44,960 nucleotides of DNA, from assembly GCA_002415785.1 (NCBI GenBank), contig DIAJ01000001.1, positions 1 to 44,960 of the forward strand, in the 5' to 3' direction. Shown here one piece after another: positions 1 to 8,131 of the stretch (its first letter is position 1; every line of letters starts with the position of its first letter). The translations under genes and the position numbers were made by a program. The stretch is from Flavobacteriales bacterium UBA5081. GTDB taxonomy: Bacteria > Bacteroidota > Bacteroidia > Flavobacteriales_E > Vicingaceae. The notes under the pieces were generated by a model. The model did not search any database. It saw only the letters and a list, made by a program, of their open reading frames with translations, and was not told where the DNA came from.

Positions 1-1169
1 TTTATTCCTGGCTTGTATTGCAACAAAATAGAAAATACAGGGGTTGCCATGCGCTTTCTCGGAAGTAACCTAGGGATTACTCAAGTTTTACATAATACCA
101 TGGAGAATCATTATTACGGTTTTGTGTTAAAAAATAACGGATTTATTGGCGATGTTGGTTCTGATGGTAATGCCTCCGATAATGAATGGAAGGGTTCTTA
201 TACCGGTAGCGAGACCCTTGCAGATGATTCCGATGGGTCCTATTGTACTTTGTTTGTGCAAAACGGAGGAGTGTATGATCCATCTATTAACCCTATTGAC
301 CGTCTTAATGGGGGGTAGCAGTTCAAAAAGACAATAGCGGAAATTATCCGGTAAGTTTGAATTGTTCCATACCCGTACAGACATATCAAGATAACTCAAA
401 ACCCAAACAACCTCAGCAAAATGTTTCAAAATCTGGTGGAAGCTCTTTAAATTGGGGGCAAGAGATCAAAAGAGGGAAAATGGCCTATATGATCCATGCG
501 GCAGACAGTGCCTTAATGCTGGACAGGCAGTTGTTGTATTACCATTTAAGTAAAGATACCGCTTTGCTAAATAATAATAAATGGAAGTCATTTGTTGATA
601 GTATGAAGTTAACACCCATGGGGCGAAGCATGAGACAAAGTCAGAACAGCCGAAGTGCCATCAATAATTTTGAAGCCAACTTGATTAGTATTGATTCCAT
701 TGCAACTAAAATTGACAATAAAGACACTTTGAGCCGGACTGACACTTTGGAGTTAAAGAGAATAGCTGACTTATGCCCTTATTACGATGGAATTGCGGTA
801 TACAAAGCGCGTTATTTACTTCATAAATTAAATTTAACCGTTGTGTTAAACGATTGTGAGCGCACTCAGGTAGATACTTCACAAAAGTACATTAGGCTCA
901 AGAGTGTTAAAGACACGAGTGAAGTCTTGTTTAGCCTTTATCCAAACCCTTCTCAGGAGTGGGTAACTGTGGAATATACGGTTGAGGAGGATCAAGAAAT
1001 ATTTTTTGAATTGTATGATGTATTGGGCAAGCGCCACTTTAAAGAACAGATGAAAAATGCAAAGAATCACCGCTTTAATTTGGAGGGGATGCATCAAGGC
1101 ATGTATTTTTATCGTCTGGTTGATCAGAAAACCATTTTAGAAAGCGGAAAACTGTTAATTCAAGAATGA
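1..1169 (+). CDS. T9SS-exported surface protein, 5'-partial and frameshifted
   Basis: The reading frame is open from the window edge and stops at 316-318. The same protein clearly continues in another frame: read from 315, it gives GVAVQKDNSGNYPVSLNCSIP and runs to the stop at 1167-1169. The break falls in a run of six G at 310-315, and one extra G would restore a single frame. The C-terminal ~80 residues (from LFSLYPNPSQ) form a type A T9SS sorting domain, so the product should be carried across the outer membrane and anchored or released at the surface. A segment reading CPYYDGIAVYKAR resembles a cysteine motif I recall in large Bacteroidota surface proteins of unknown function. The N-terminus and signal peptide are outside the window. 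The lesion could be a true mutation, a phase-variable tract or a homopolymer sequencing error. Confidence 0.75.
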
Positions 1170-2137
1170 GAATCCTAGTAATAATAATTTTAGTTAAATT
1201 CTGTGCTTGTTCCCTACAAGCACAGAACTTAATTCCTAACCCGAGTTTTGAAGATACAGTCCATTTGAATTTTGACTTTAAGGAGGCAAATGATTGGTTT
1301 CATCCAACTAATTCAGAATCTGAATATTATACCGTTTTTCATAATCAAAAAAGACCCGATTGGGGGGTTTTACAAAACTTGATAGGTTATCAAAATGCTA
1401 AATCAGGCAGGGCATATATAGGATTAAGAATGTACCCTCTTGATAATAATATTGTTGCTCAAAAAAGAGACTATATCCAAGCAAAATTAATAAATAGCCT
1501 GAAAAGTGATAGTGTGTATTGTTTTCAGATTTATGTTAGTTTATCAGATTCCAGTCAATATGCATCAAAAAATCAATTAGGAGTTTTTTTCTCTCAAAAC
1601 CAAATAAGCGAAAATACAGATTTCCATTTGCCTTATACTCCACAAATTATTGTTTCACCGGATGATTACATTGTTGATAAAGTAAAGTGGCTGAGGTTCG
1701 ACTTTGAATATACAGCGAGTGGTGGGGAGGAGTATATAACCATTGGAAACTTTAATGATACTACAGGAATTGATACCTTATTTGTGGGAGGAGGAGAACA
1801 GTTTTGGCAAAAAACAACTTATTATTACATAGATGACCTCTACCTTGGGCATTGCGATAGTTTGCCGGATACGACCATTGGCATTATCGAAAATGAGTTA
1901 AAACAAAAGCTTCAACTTTACCCTAACCCTGTTGGGAGGCAATTTTACTTAACCTATAGTGGTCAAGAACAATTACACTTTCAGTTGTATAATTTAATGG
2001 GGCAAAAGGTAGAAGCAGCAGTTCAAGAAGAAGGAAACCGCTATCGTTTTTCTAGCGGGCATTTACCCAAAGGGATTTATTTGCTGGAGGTTTTGGGTAG
2101 AGAAGAGCGAGCAAGTTTGAAAATTTTGAAGGAATAA
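1166..2137 (+). CDS. T9SS type A sorting domain protein
   Basis: A 323-residue secreted protein. Residues 1-20 are a signal peptide (hydrophobic core VIIILVKFCA, then LQAQ). The mature protein opens with NLIPNPSFEDT, an N-terminal motif common in Bacteroidota exported proteins with a beta-sandwich, carbohydrate-binding-like domain. The last ~75 residues, from LQLYPNPVGRQF, are a T9SS type A sorting domain ending in KILKE. The start ATG overlaps the upstream stop as ATGA, so translation is probably coupled and the genes form an operon. No catalytic motif is visible; the substrate is unknown. Confidence 0.85.
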   Translation: MRILVIIILVKFCACSLQAQNLIPNPSFEDTVHLNFDFKEANDWFHPTNSESEYYTVFHNQKRPDWGVLQNLIGYQNAKSGRAYIGLRMYPLDNNIVAQKRDYIQAKLINSLKSDSVYCFQIYVSLSDSSQYASKNQLGVFFSQNQISENTDFHLPYTPQIIVSPDDYIVDKVKWLRFDFEYTASGGEEYITIGNFNDTTGIDTLFVGGGEQFWQKTTYYYIDDLYLGHCDSLPDTTIGIIENELKQKLQLYPNPVGRQFYLTYSGQEQLHFQLYNLMGQKVEAAVQEEGNRYRFSSGHLPKGIYLLEVLGREERASLKILKE

Positions 2138-2148
2138 AATGTGACATT

Positions 2149-3450
2149 ATGAAGAAACTAATAGGTATTTTAATGATATGTTTTGCTTTAGTTCCGATAG
2201 CAATTCAAGCACAATGGGATGAGCAATTCTTCTTTCCACACATTAATAGTCTCAGTTTTCCCACAAAAGATTTTGGGATGGCTGCCTGTGAAAACTATTA
2301 CAACCATTCAGATACAAGTTTTACAGCTGATTCTTCTGCCATTATTTTGATTAGCGATAGCGGAGATACATGGAACTATTCTTTGGTGTTGCCCGGAGTA
2401 ACTTTTAAAGACATTCAGCACGTCAATACCTCTACATTTTATGCAGTGGGTTATGATACCAGCAGGCAATTTGGCGTGCTTGCTAAAACAGTAGATGGAG
2501 GTAATAGTTGGGATACTACATTAATGAATACTCCTTTGTTAAGAGTTTCCTTTCCTTCGGACTCAGTAGGCTATTTATTAACAAAAGATACGTTTATTTA
2601 CAAAACAATTGATTCCGGAAAAACTTGGAATCAATTATCTTATAATTTTTTCGATACATTACCATTGCCCACTATATCTAATAAAATTCATTTTGTTAAC
2701 GATTCGGTTGGCTTTGTAGTTTTTTGGACAAAGCTTTTTAAAACGACTGATGGAGGGCTAAGTTGGGCATTAAAACATTCACACAGCAACAGCAGGCCAT
2801 GGCCTCTATATGAATACATTGTAGATATAGCCTTTGTTGAAGGAGATTCAACTGCTTACTTAATTAAAGAAGAATATGGTGATGATTTCTATATTTATAA
2901 AAGTACAGATTTGGGAGACAATTGGATTGCAATTGATACAATGGTCAATGCATTTTACTTTTCCCAAACGATATCATTTCCCACAAAAGACACCGGCTAC
3001 ATTAGCGGTCAATTTATGATGTATAAAACCGTTGATGGAGGAAACAGTTGGTTTAAGCAGCGTAGCTCAAACACCTTACCTCAAAACCCAAGCTTTAATG
3101 ACTGGGTAGAAGATTTGTACTGTGTTGATGCGCTAAACTGTTTTGCCGGAGGTTGGGGGCGTTTCTACCGTACCTTTAATGGTGGAGATACTGTTTTAAC
3201 AAGTATTGGAGAATTAAACCAATTGAAAAAGAAACTAGCGGTTTACCCCAATCCAACAAGCGGAATGGTAAATCTTAAAACTACCGAAAAACTTCAAAGT
3301 ATTGAAGTTTACAACCTCCAAGGACAAAAAGTACAGGAGGTAAACGCTAAGGAAAGGTCTTGGCAATTACCGGAAGAAAGTGGTTTGTATTTGATACGTA
3401 TGCAGGATGTGAAAGGGAATGTTTATACCGAGAAGGTGATTAAGGAGTGA
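2149..3450 (+). CDS. BNR/YCF48-like beta-propeller protein with T9SS sorting domain
   Basis: A 433-residue secreted protein with a signal peptide (MKKLIGILMICFALVPIAIQA, then Q). Repeated Asp-box (BNR) motifs are visible: KTVDGGNSWD, KTIDSGKTWN, KTTDGGLSWA, STDLGDNWI and KTVDGGNSWF. These indicate a sortilin/YCF48-type beta-propeller. The last ~70 residues, from LAVYPNPTSGMV to EKVIKE, form a T9SS type A sorting domain. It lies 11 bp after the preceding gene in the same direction, so all three genes at this end are likely one transcript of surface proteins. Propellers of this kind are usually binding or structural modules in this phylum; no sialidase catalytic residues are evident. Confidence 0.85.
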   Translation: MKKLIGILMICFALVPIAIQAQWDEQFFFPHINSLSFPTKDFGMAACENYYNHSDTSFTADSSAIILISDSGDTWNYSLVLPGVTFKDIQHVNTSTFYAVGYDTSRQFGVLAKTVDGGNSWDTTLMNTPLLRVSFPSDSVGYLLTKDTFIYKTIDSGKTWNQLSYNFFDTLPLPTISNKIHFVNDSVGFVVFWTKLFKTTDGGLSWALKHSHSNSRPWPLYEYIVDIAFVEGDSTAYLIKEEYGDDFYIYKSTDLGDNWIAIDTMVNAFYFSQTISFPTKDTGYISGQFMMYKTVDGGNSWFKQRSSNTLPQNPSFNDWVEDLYCVDALNCFAGGWGRFYRTFNGGDTVLTSIGELNQLKKKLAVYPNPTSGMVNLKTTEKLQSIEVYNLQGQKVQEVNAKERSWQLPEESGLYLIRMQDVKGNVYTEKVIKE

Positions 3451-3497
3451 TTGAAATACATTTAGCTTTCTGAAAGTATTATTGTTAGTTGGGGATG

Positions 3498-3516
3498 AAA
3501 AGCTAAAGCTTTTTTT
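3498..3516 (+). terminator. weak hairpin plus T-run after the T9SS gene cluster
   Basis: AAAAGC, loop TAAA, GCTTTT followed by further T residues. The stem is only 6 bp and AT-rich, but it sits between the end of the T9SS genes and the Gre-family gene, where a terminator is expected. Confidence 0.4.
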
Positions 3517-3542
3517 GCTTATTTTGTAGGAAAGTAACAGTT

Positions 3543-4055
3543 ATGAGTAGAGGCTTTGTAAAAGAGGAAGATCAAGAAGAGGCGCCTTTTATTCCACCTA
3601 GAGCACCTCTACCGCCGAATACGCCTAATTATGTTACCAAAAGAGGTCTGCAGAAATTAGAAGAGGAGAAGAGCGACTTAGAATTTGAAAGAAAAAACCT
3701 CAAAGAAGCAAACGAGTCTGAAAGAAGAAAAAGTTTAGCGGTAATTAACGGAAAGTTAGGCTTATTGGAAGAACGAATTTTATCTGCTCAACTTATTAAA
3801 GGAGAGGATCAGCCGGCTGATGAAGTTCGCTTTGGAGCTACGGTTAAAACAATAGTAAAAAACGGAAAACAAAAAGGTCTAGAACGAACTTTTACCATTG
3901 TTGGAGTAGATGAATCGAATGTAAAAGAAAAAAGAATTGCCTTTACTGCACCAATCGTTAGAAATTTAATGGGGAAAAAAGTAGGAGAAGTGGCAGATTT
4001 CAAACTGGGAAATGAAAGTCAACCCCTTGAAGTTGTTTCTATTCACTATGAATAA
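3543..4055 (+). CDS. GreA/GreB-family transcription elongation factor-like protein
   Basis: A 170-residue cytoplasmic protein. Residues ~1-30 are a Pro/Glu-rich extension (MSRGFVKEEDQEEAPFIPPR), followed by NYVTKRGLQKLEEE, which matches the opening of the Gre coiled coil. A coiled coil runs to about residue 85, and the C-terminal FKBP-like domain is recognisable (VRFGATV, FTIVGVDE, GKKVGEVADF). Gre factors enter the RNA polymerase secondary channel and stimulate transcript cleavage. Where the canonical tip reads DLxENAE, this protein appears to read NLKEANE, so the first of the two acidic tip residues may be Asn; cleavage activity is therefore uncertain. It may act as a non-cleaving secondary-channel factor. 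It precedes a helicase gene but has its own spacing of about 70 bp. Confidence 0.8.
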   Translation: MSRGFVKEEDQEEAPFIPPRAPLPPNTPNYVTKRGLQKLEEEKSDLEFERKNLKEANESERRKSLAVINGKLGLLEERILSAQLIKGEDQPADEVRFGATVKTIVKNGKQKGLERTFTIVGVDESNVKEKRIAFTAPIVRNLMGKKVGEVADFKLGNESQPLEVVSIHYE

Positions 4056-4097
4056 ATGGCAACTTAAACAAAATGAGCTGTAATACAATAATTTGCT

Positions 4098-4105
4098 TAC
4101 TTTTG
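4098..4105 (+). promoter_or_regulatory. Bacteroidota -7 promoter element (TACTTTTG)
   Basis: Exact match to TAnnTTTG, the -7 element of the Bacteroidota housekeeping sigma factor. It lies 22 bp upstream of the helicase start codon, giving a short leader. No clear -33 TTG at standard spacing. Confidence 0.6.
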
Positions 4106-4127
4106 CGGCTAATTTAATCTAACATTT

Positions 4128-5825
4128 TTGAATACATTTAAATCTTTGGGTCTTTCAGAAAATTTATTGGAAGTCCTCGAAAAAATGGGTTTTACAAAGC
4201 CCACCCCCATACAAGAACAATCCATTCCTTTATTACTAGACAACAGCGTAGAAGACTTTATTGGTTTAGCACAAACAGGCACAGGTAAAACTGCTGCTTT
4301 TGGTTTACCTTTAATTGACCTTGTAGACGCTTCATCCAAAGAAACGCAAGCACTTATTTTGGCGCCTACACGAGAGTTAGGGCAGCAAACAGCTAAGCAA
4401 ATTGTAGAGTTATCGGCTAATTATAAAAAACTAAATGTAGAAGTAGTTTACGGTGGAGCAGCCATCACTAATCAAATTAGAGCGCTGCAAAAGCCCACTC
4501 AAATTATTGTAGCTACTCCCGGCAGGTTATTAGACCTGATTAGAAGGAAAGCAGTAAGCCTTAATAATGTTCGTTACCTTGTTTTAGACGAGGCCGATGA
4601 AATGTTAAACATGGGCTTTAAGGACGATATTGACGATATCTTGTCAAACATTAAAGTGCCACACAACACATGGTTGTTTTCAGCTACTATGCCTTCTGAA
4701 ATCAGAAAGATTGTCAAGAAATACATGAACAATCCCAAAGAGGTTTCAGTAAACACGAATGAAAAGACAAACACGGATATTACTCATCAGTATGTAGTAA
4801 CTCGTACAAACGACAAATTATCTGCATTGCAACGCTTTTTGGATATGCATCCGGAAATGCGTGGAATTATGTTCTGTCGTACGAAAAGAGAAACGCAAGA
4901 AATTAGTGATCAGTTAGCGGGCTTAGGCTATGAAACAGAAGCCTTGCATGGCGACCTTTCACAGGCGCAACGAGATGCTGCGATGAATCGTTTTAAAGCG
5001 CGTAATATGCAATTGTTGGTTGCTACAGATGTAGCAGCTCGCGGTATTGATGTGAGTGACTTAACTCATGTATTGCATCATAAATTACCGGATCAATTAG
5101 AAGCTTATACTCATCGTAGTGGTAGAACCGGTAGAGCAGGTAAAAAAGGATTATCGATAGCTTTTATTAATTCTAGAGAAGGAAGAAAGATTTCAGACTT
5201 AGAGCGTAAGCTAAAAGTAAAGTTTGAAGCGATTGAAGTTCCTTCAATTGAAGACTTAAAAGAGGTTCGACTAAATCGTTGGGCAAAGCAAATATTGAGC
5301 ATGCCGGTGAGTGATGAAGCTCAAGAGGTTTTTGAAGGTATAAAGTCGCAGTTTGAAGGAATGACAAAGGAAGACTTACTCCTAAAACTTTTGGCAAAGG
5401 AGTTAAAGCAGTTGAGTAAGAGTTCAGGCGGCGACCTTAATGTAGCATCTTCCGGAAAAGGAAAAGATAATCATCAAAATCAAAGATATTTCATTAACAT
5501 TGGTAGTGAAGATGGCTTAACAGAAGGAGACTTGTTAGCTTTTGTAAGCGAAGTCGGAGATGTGCCGATTAAGGCCGTTGGAGATATTGCCCTTCAGCGT
5601 AAGCGTGCTTTTTTCGACTTGTCAAAAGAACATAAGAAAGGCTTTACCGAAAGGTTTGTTGGGCTAGAGTTAGAAGGTGGGCATGCCATAAAAGTAAATG
5701 AAGAAAATAATAGAAATGACGAAAGAGGCAGAGGGCCTAAAAAAGGTGGTTTTCGTGGAAAAGGTGGAGGAAAATCTCGCCAACGAAATGCTCCAAGAGG
5801 AAGGGGAAACTCAAGAAGAAGATAA
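4128..5825 (+). CDS. deaD: DEAD-box ATP-dependent RNA helicase (DeaD/CsdA type)
   Basis: A 565-residue RNA helicase. The Q motif is at ~residues 20-33 (GFTKPTPIQEQ), followed by Walker A AQTGTGKT (48-55), PTRELGQQ (~80-87), DEAD (154-157), SAT (185-187) and HRSGRTGR (329-336). After the two RecA-like cores comes a DbpA-type RNA-binding domain at ~460-530 (RYFINIGSEDGL...). A basic Gly/Arg-rich tail from ~540 to the end probably binds RNA. The family unwinds short RNA duplexes in ribosome assembly and mRNA turnover, often in the cold. The start is TTG at 4128, the codon that gives the usual short N-terminus before the Q motif; no ATG is available nearby. A cold-shock-domain gene follows 28 bp downstream, supporting a role in cold RNA metabolism. 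Confidence 0.95.
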   Translation: MNTFKSLGLSENLLEVLEKMGFTKPTPIQEQSIPLLLDNSVEDFIGLAQTGTGKTAAFGLPLIDLVDASSKETQALILAPTRELGQQTAKQIVELSANYKKLNVEVVYGGAAITNQIRALQKPTQIIVATPGRLLDLIRRKAVSLNNVRYLVLDEADEMLNMGFKDDIDDILSNIKVPHNTWLFSATMPSEIRKIVKKYMNNPKEVSVNTNEKTNTDITHQYVVTRTNDKLSALQRFLDMHPEMRGIMFCRTKRETQEISDQLAGLGYETEALHGDLSQAQRDAAMNRFKARNMQLLVATDVAARGIDVSDLTHVLHHKLPDQLEAYTHRSGRTGRAGKKGLSIAFINSREGRKISDLERKLKVKFEAIEVPSIEDLKEVRLNRWAKQILSMPVSDEAQEVFEGIKSQFEGMTKEDLLLKLLAKELKQLSKSSGGDLNVASSGKGKDNHQNQRYFINIGSEDGLTEGDLLAFVSEVGDVPIKAVGDIALQRKRAFFDLSKEHKKGFTERFVGLELEGGHAIKVNEENNRNDERGRGPKKGGFRGKGGGKSRQRNAPRGRGNSRRR

Positions 5826-5853
5826 CAGTAAATAATTAAACTAAATAGATTAT

Positions 5854-6303
5854 ATGGGTAGATCTCAAGAAACATTCAGTAAAAGAGAGAAAGAGAAAAA
5901 ACGCCAGAAGAAAAAAGAAGAGAAGCAACGTAAAAAGGAAGAACGCCAAGCTAATTCTGAGGGAGGTGGCTTAGAAAACATGATTGCTTATGTTGATGAA
6001 TTTGGAAACATAACTGACACTCCACCGGATCCGGAAAAGAAAAAGAAACCAATTAAGGCTGAAGATATTCAAATTGGAGTGCCTCAGAGAGAGGAAGATG
6101 ATAGTGATCCAGTTCACGAAGGAAAAGTTACCTTTTTTAATGAGTCAAAAGGCTATGGCTTTATTCGATCTTTAAAAGATCAGGAAAGTTACTTTGTTCA
6201 TGTAAATGGACTTACAGAAGAAATCGTAGAAAATGACCGTGTGAGCTTTGAACTTGAAAGAGGACAAAAAGGAATGAATGCGGTGAAGGTGAAAAAGATC
6301 TAA
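5854..6303 (+). CDS. cold-shock-domain protein with long basic N-terminal extension
   Basis: A 149-residue protein. Residues 1-35 are a Lys/Glu/Arg-rich, probably helical and disordered, segment; residues 36-87 are an acidic/proline linker. Residues ~88-149 are a cold shock domain with RNP1-like KGYGFI (99-104) and RNP2-like YFVHV (113-117). It should bind single-stranded nucleic acid. Standard CspA is ~70 residues, so more than half of this protein is extension. It lies 28 bp after the DEAD-box helicase in the same direction; the pair probably works together on structured RNA. Confidence 0.9.
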   Translation: MGRSQETFSKREKEKKRQKKKEEKQRKKEERQANSEGGGLENMIAYVDEFGNITDTPPDPEKKKKPIKAEDIQIGVPQREEDDSDPVHEGKVTFFNESKGYGFIRSLKDQESYFVHVNGLTEEIVENDRVSFELERGQKGMNAVKVKKI

Positions 6304-6351
6304 GTCTTTTCAACTAAGTATCGATAAATATTTTTAAAAATATTCTCCCTT

Positions 6352-6483
6352 AAAGTTTTTTTGAACGAGCACATTAAGTCGGTTTCTTAATTTGCATTTG
6401 AATGACTTTTTACGCTTTGGAGATTTGATTGAACATACCAATTATCAGGTCGAAAACCGGCTGATGATTGGTTTTCTTTTTTT
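6352..6483 (+). pseudogene. decayed partial duplicate of the His-rich gene at 7678
   Basis: Bases 6387-6483 match 7730-7827 almost base for base at the start (about 58 of the first 60 identical). Weaker similarity extends upstream to 6352, matching 7681 onward across a deletion of about a dozen bases. Translated, the fragment reads NLHLNDFLRFGDLIEHTNYQ, against NLHLNDFLRIGDLIEHANYH in the intact protein. It then shifts frame because the copy is 1 bp shorter. It has no start codon and no downstream part. This accounts for much of the gene-free stretch between the cold-shock gene and the next minus-strand gene. Confidence 0.8.
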
Positions 6484-6558
6484 AATACGATGGTGAAAAA
6501 ATCCAAAACTGCCTAAAGTAAAAAGTAAGAGCTGCTTTAGTGTTTGTTCGACTAGTAT

Positions 6559-7479
6559 TTACCAAATAACAATCTTCTCACTTCTACTACCTAAGCGAAG
6601 TAAATAAACTCCCGGAGGTACATTTACCCTTACTTTAAGCTGGTTGCTTGAATTTTCAATGATTTCAAAGTTTACGGCTTGTCCGTTTAAATTCATTAGC
6701 TGTAACTGTTCCGGCTTCTCTATTTTCTTGTCGAATTTTAGGTTAAACTCTCCTTCAGATGGATTGGGATAGATGGATAACGAAATGTTTTCTATTGCTA
6801 CTTCATTTAATGATACCGGTAAAGCCGGACAACCAAGTCCAGAAGAGTGGTAGATGATATTACCTGCAACTCTATAGCAGGAAAGTGATGAATTGGCACC
6901 TAAGCCGTATCCACCTCTAAAACTTGAAATAAAACCCGCCAGCGTTCCAATTCCTTCAACCAATATTCTATCAGGGTGTGATACAGGAATAGACCCATTC
7001 TCACTATAATAATACATTTTTCTGCGAACACTGTCTGCGAGAGTAGTATCTCCAATTGAATCAATGACAAAAGGGTCTAAATAATTTATTTCATAAAAGT
7101 AAGTTTCAGGCAGTGTATCGCCTACCGCCAAATCAAAGTCATAAAACAGCTTCTCATTTGTTGAGTCGATAGGCAGGAAATACACTTTTTTATTGATGCT
7201 GTCATTTCTATAAAAACCAATGGTATCCTCATTACCAAAGGTAGGAGCCGGACTGCTTTGAGTGGAGCGAATTTTAGTCAAAATAGTATAGTTAGTGTTG
7301 TTGATAATGGTATCTCCTACAGAACGGTAGTGGTCGAGTATATAGCCAATTCCATTTGGATCTCGTACCCAATCAGACCAAACTACCGAATCAGTCTTAA
7401 AAGGAATGTAATTGCTTTGGGCAAAAAATGAAGTGGTAACAAGAGTTATCAGGCTTAAAAAGTTAATTATTTTTTTCAT
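6559..7479 (-). CDS. T9SS type A sorting domain protein
   Basis: A 306-residue secreted protein with a signal peptide (MKKIINFLSLITLVTTSFFAQ). The central ~200 residues carry no motif I recognise. The C-terminal ~75 residues, from LSIYPNPSEGEFNLKF to SRSEKIVIW, form the T9SS type A sorting domain. It is a single gene on the minus strand lying between a duplicate fragment and the intact copy of the His-rich gene, with its own promoter-like element upstream. Function unknown beyond export to the cell surface. Confidence 0.85.
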   Translation of the reverse strand: MKKIINFLSLITLVTTSFFAQSNYIPFKTDSVVWSDWVRDPNGIGYILDHYRSVGDTIINNTNYTILTKIRSTQSSPAPTFGNEDTIGFYRNDSINKKVYFLPIDSTNEKLFYDFDLAVGDTLPETYFYEINYLDPFVIDSIGDTTLADSVRRKMYYYSENGSIPVSHPDRILVEGIGTLAGFISSFRGGYGLGANSSLSCYRVAGNIIYHSSGLGCPALPVSLNEVAIENISLSIYPNPSEGEFNLKFDKKIEKPEQLQLMNLNGQAVNFEIIENSSNQLKVRVNVPPGVYLLRLGSRSEKIVIW

Positions 7480-7502
7480 GATGAACTGGTTTGTAAGTAA
7501 TT

Positions 7503-7510
7503 CAAAAATA
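7503..7510 (-). promoter_or_regulatory. Bacteroidota -7 promoter element (TATTTTTG on minus strand)
   Basis: The plus strand reads CAAAAATA, so the minus strand is an exact TAnnTTTG match. It lies 23 bp upstream of the start codon of the minus-strand T9SS gene, giving a leader of about 17 nt. Confidence 0.5.
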
Positions 7511-7612
7511 GTAAAAAACTTTGCAAAAAAGCATTAAGTTTTGATTTTGTGGAAACTGTAATATGATTTAAAGGTTTCAATTGTCCAACTTATGACACGA
7601 ACCAATCGGTCT

Positions 7613-7625
7613 AATTCGCCGAATT
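7613..7625. promoter_or_regulatory. 13-bp palindrome upstream of the metal efflux operon
   Basis: AATTCG-C-CGAATT, a perfect inverted repeat about 53 bp before the first gene of the metal-efflux operon. It could be an operator for a metal-responsive or other repressor, but no regulator gene is next to it. Low confidence because AT-rich DNA yields short palindromes by chance. Confidence 0.3.
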
Positions 7626-7677
7626 TGCTCTTAAATTTTAAAATAAAATACTAAAAATACTTTCTTAACTATGAATC

Positions 7678-8070
7678 GTGAAAGTTATTCTAGCGAGCAT
7701 ATTAGCTTTATTTCTTTTTATGCAAAGTATTAATTTGCATTTGAATGACTTTTTACGCATTGGAGATTTGATTGAACATGCCAATTATCACGCTGACGAA
7801 CTGGGTGATGATTGGTTTTCTTTTTTTCAGAAGCACTACGGTGAAGATAGCCAAGAGCATATTCAAAATCACCATAAAAAAGAACACCAAAAGCTTCCAA
7901 AACACGATCATATTTGCAGCACCTCAATTGCCGCATTTGTATTAACTAAGAAGGTTAATATCAGTCTTAAAGTCGACCCTTCACCTTCTGTGAATACGAT
8001 ATTTTTCTACCAAGACTTATACTCATCTATCCGGTCTGTAGATATTTTTCAGCCTCCCAAGTTCGCATAA
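7678..8070 (+). CDS. small His-rich exported protein, first gene of metal efflux operon
   Basis: A 130-residue protein with a hydrophobic N-terminus (VILASILALFLFMQS), probably a signal peptide, and a His-rich middle (NHHKKEHQKLPKHDH, about residues 66-80) likely to bind metal in the periplasm. The start is GTG at 7678; an ATG seven bases upstream (7671) is in another frame and reaches a stop after about 20 codons. It precedes the CusA-like pump gene by 61 bp. Small His-rich proteins at this operon position are familiar in Bacteroidota and are thought to buffer or pass metal to the pump; that role is inferred. A truncated duplicate lies at 6352-6483. Confidence 0.75.
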   Translation: MKVILASILALFLFMQSINLHLNDFLRIGDLIEHANYHADELGDDWFSFFQKHYGEDSQEHIQNHHKKEHQKLPKHDHICSTSIAAFVLTKKVNISLKVDPSPSVNTIFFYQDLYSSIRSVDIFQPPKFA

Positions 8071-8131
8071 TTCTCTTTCTTAAATAGCACTTCCGTTTAT
8101 GGAGGTGATTTAGTCATTTAATAATTGAATT

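Noticed and set aside
146..337. 63-codon frame bridging the frameshift in the first gene
   Set aside because: Its composition is unlike protein (Met/Pro/Leu-rich) and does not continue either half of the real product.
5594..5875. 93-codon antisense open frame over the Gly/Arg-rich tail of the helicase
   Set aside because: Its Pro-rich composition mirrors the Gly/Arg codons of the real gene.
7671..7733. ATG at 7671 as start of the His-rich gene
   Set aside because: It is in a different frame and stops after about 20 codons; the GTG at 7678 leads into the signal peptide.
8100..8110. GGAGGTGAT as a Shine-Dalgarno site for the pump gene
   Set aside because: It lies over 20 bp upstream of the ATG, too far for normal use, and most genes here lack such a site.
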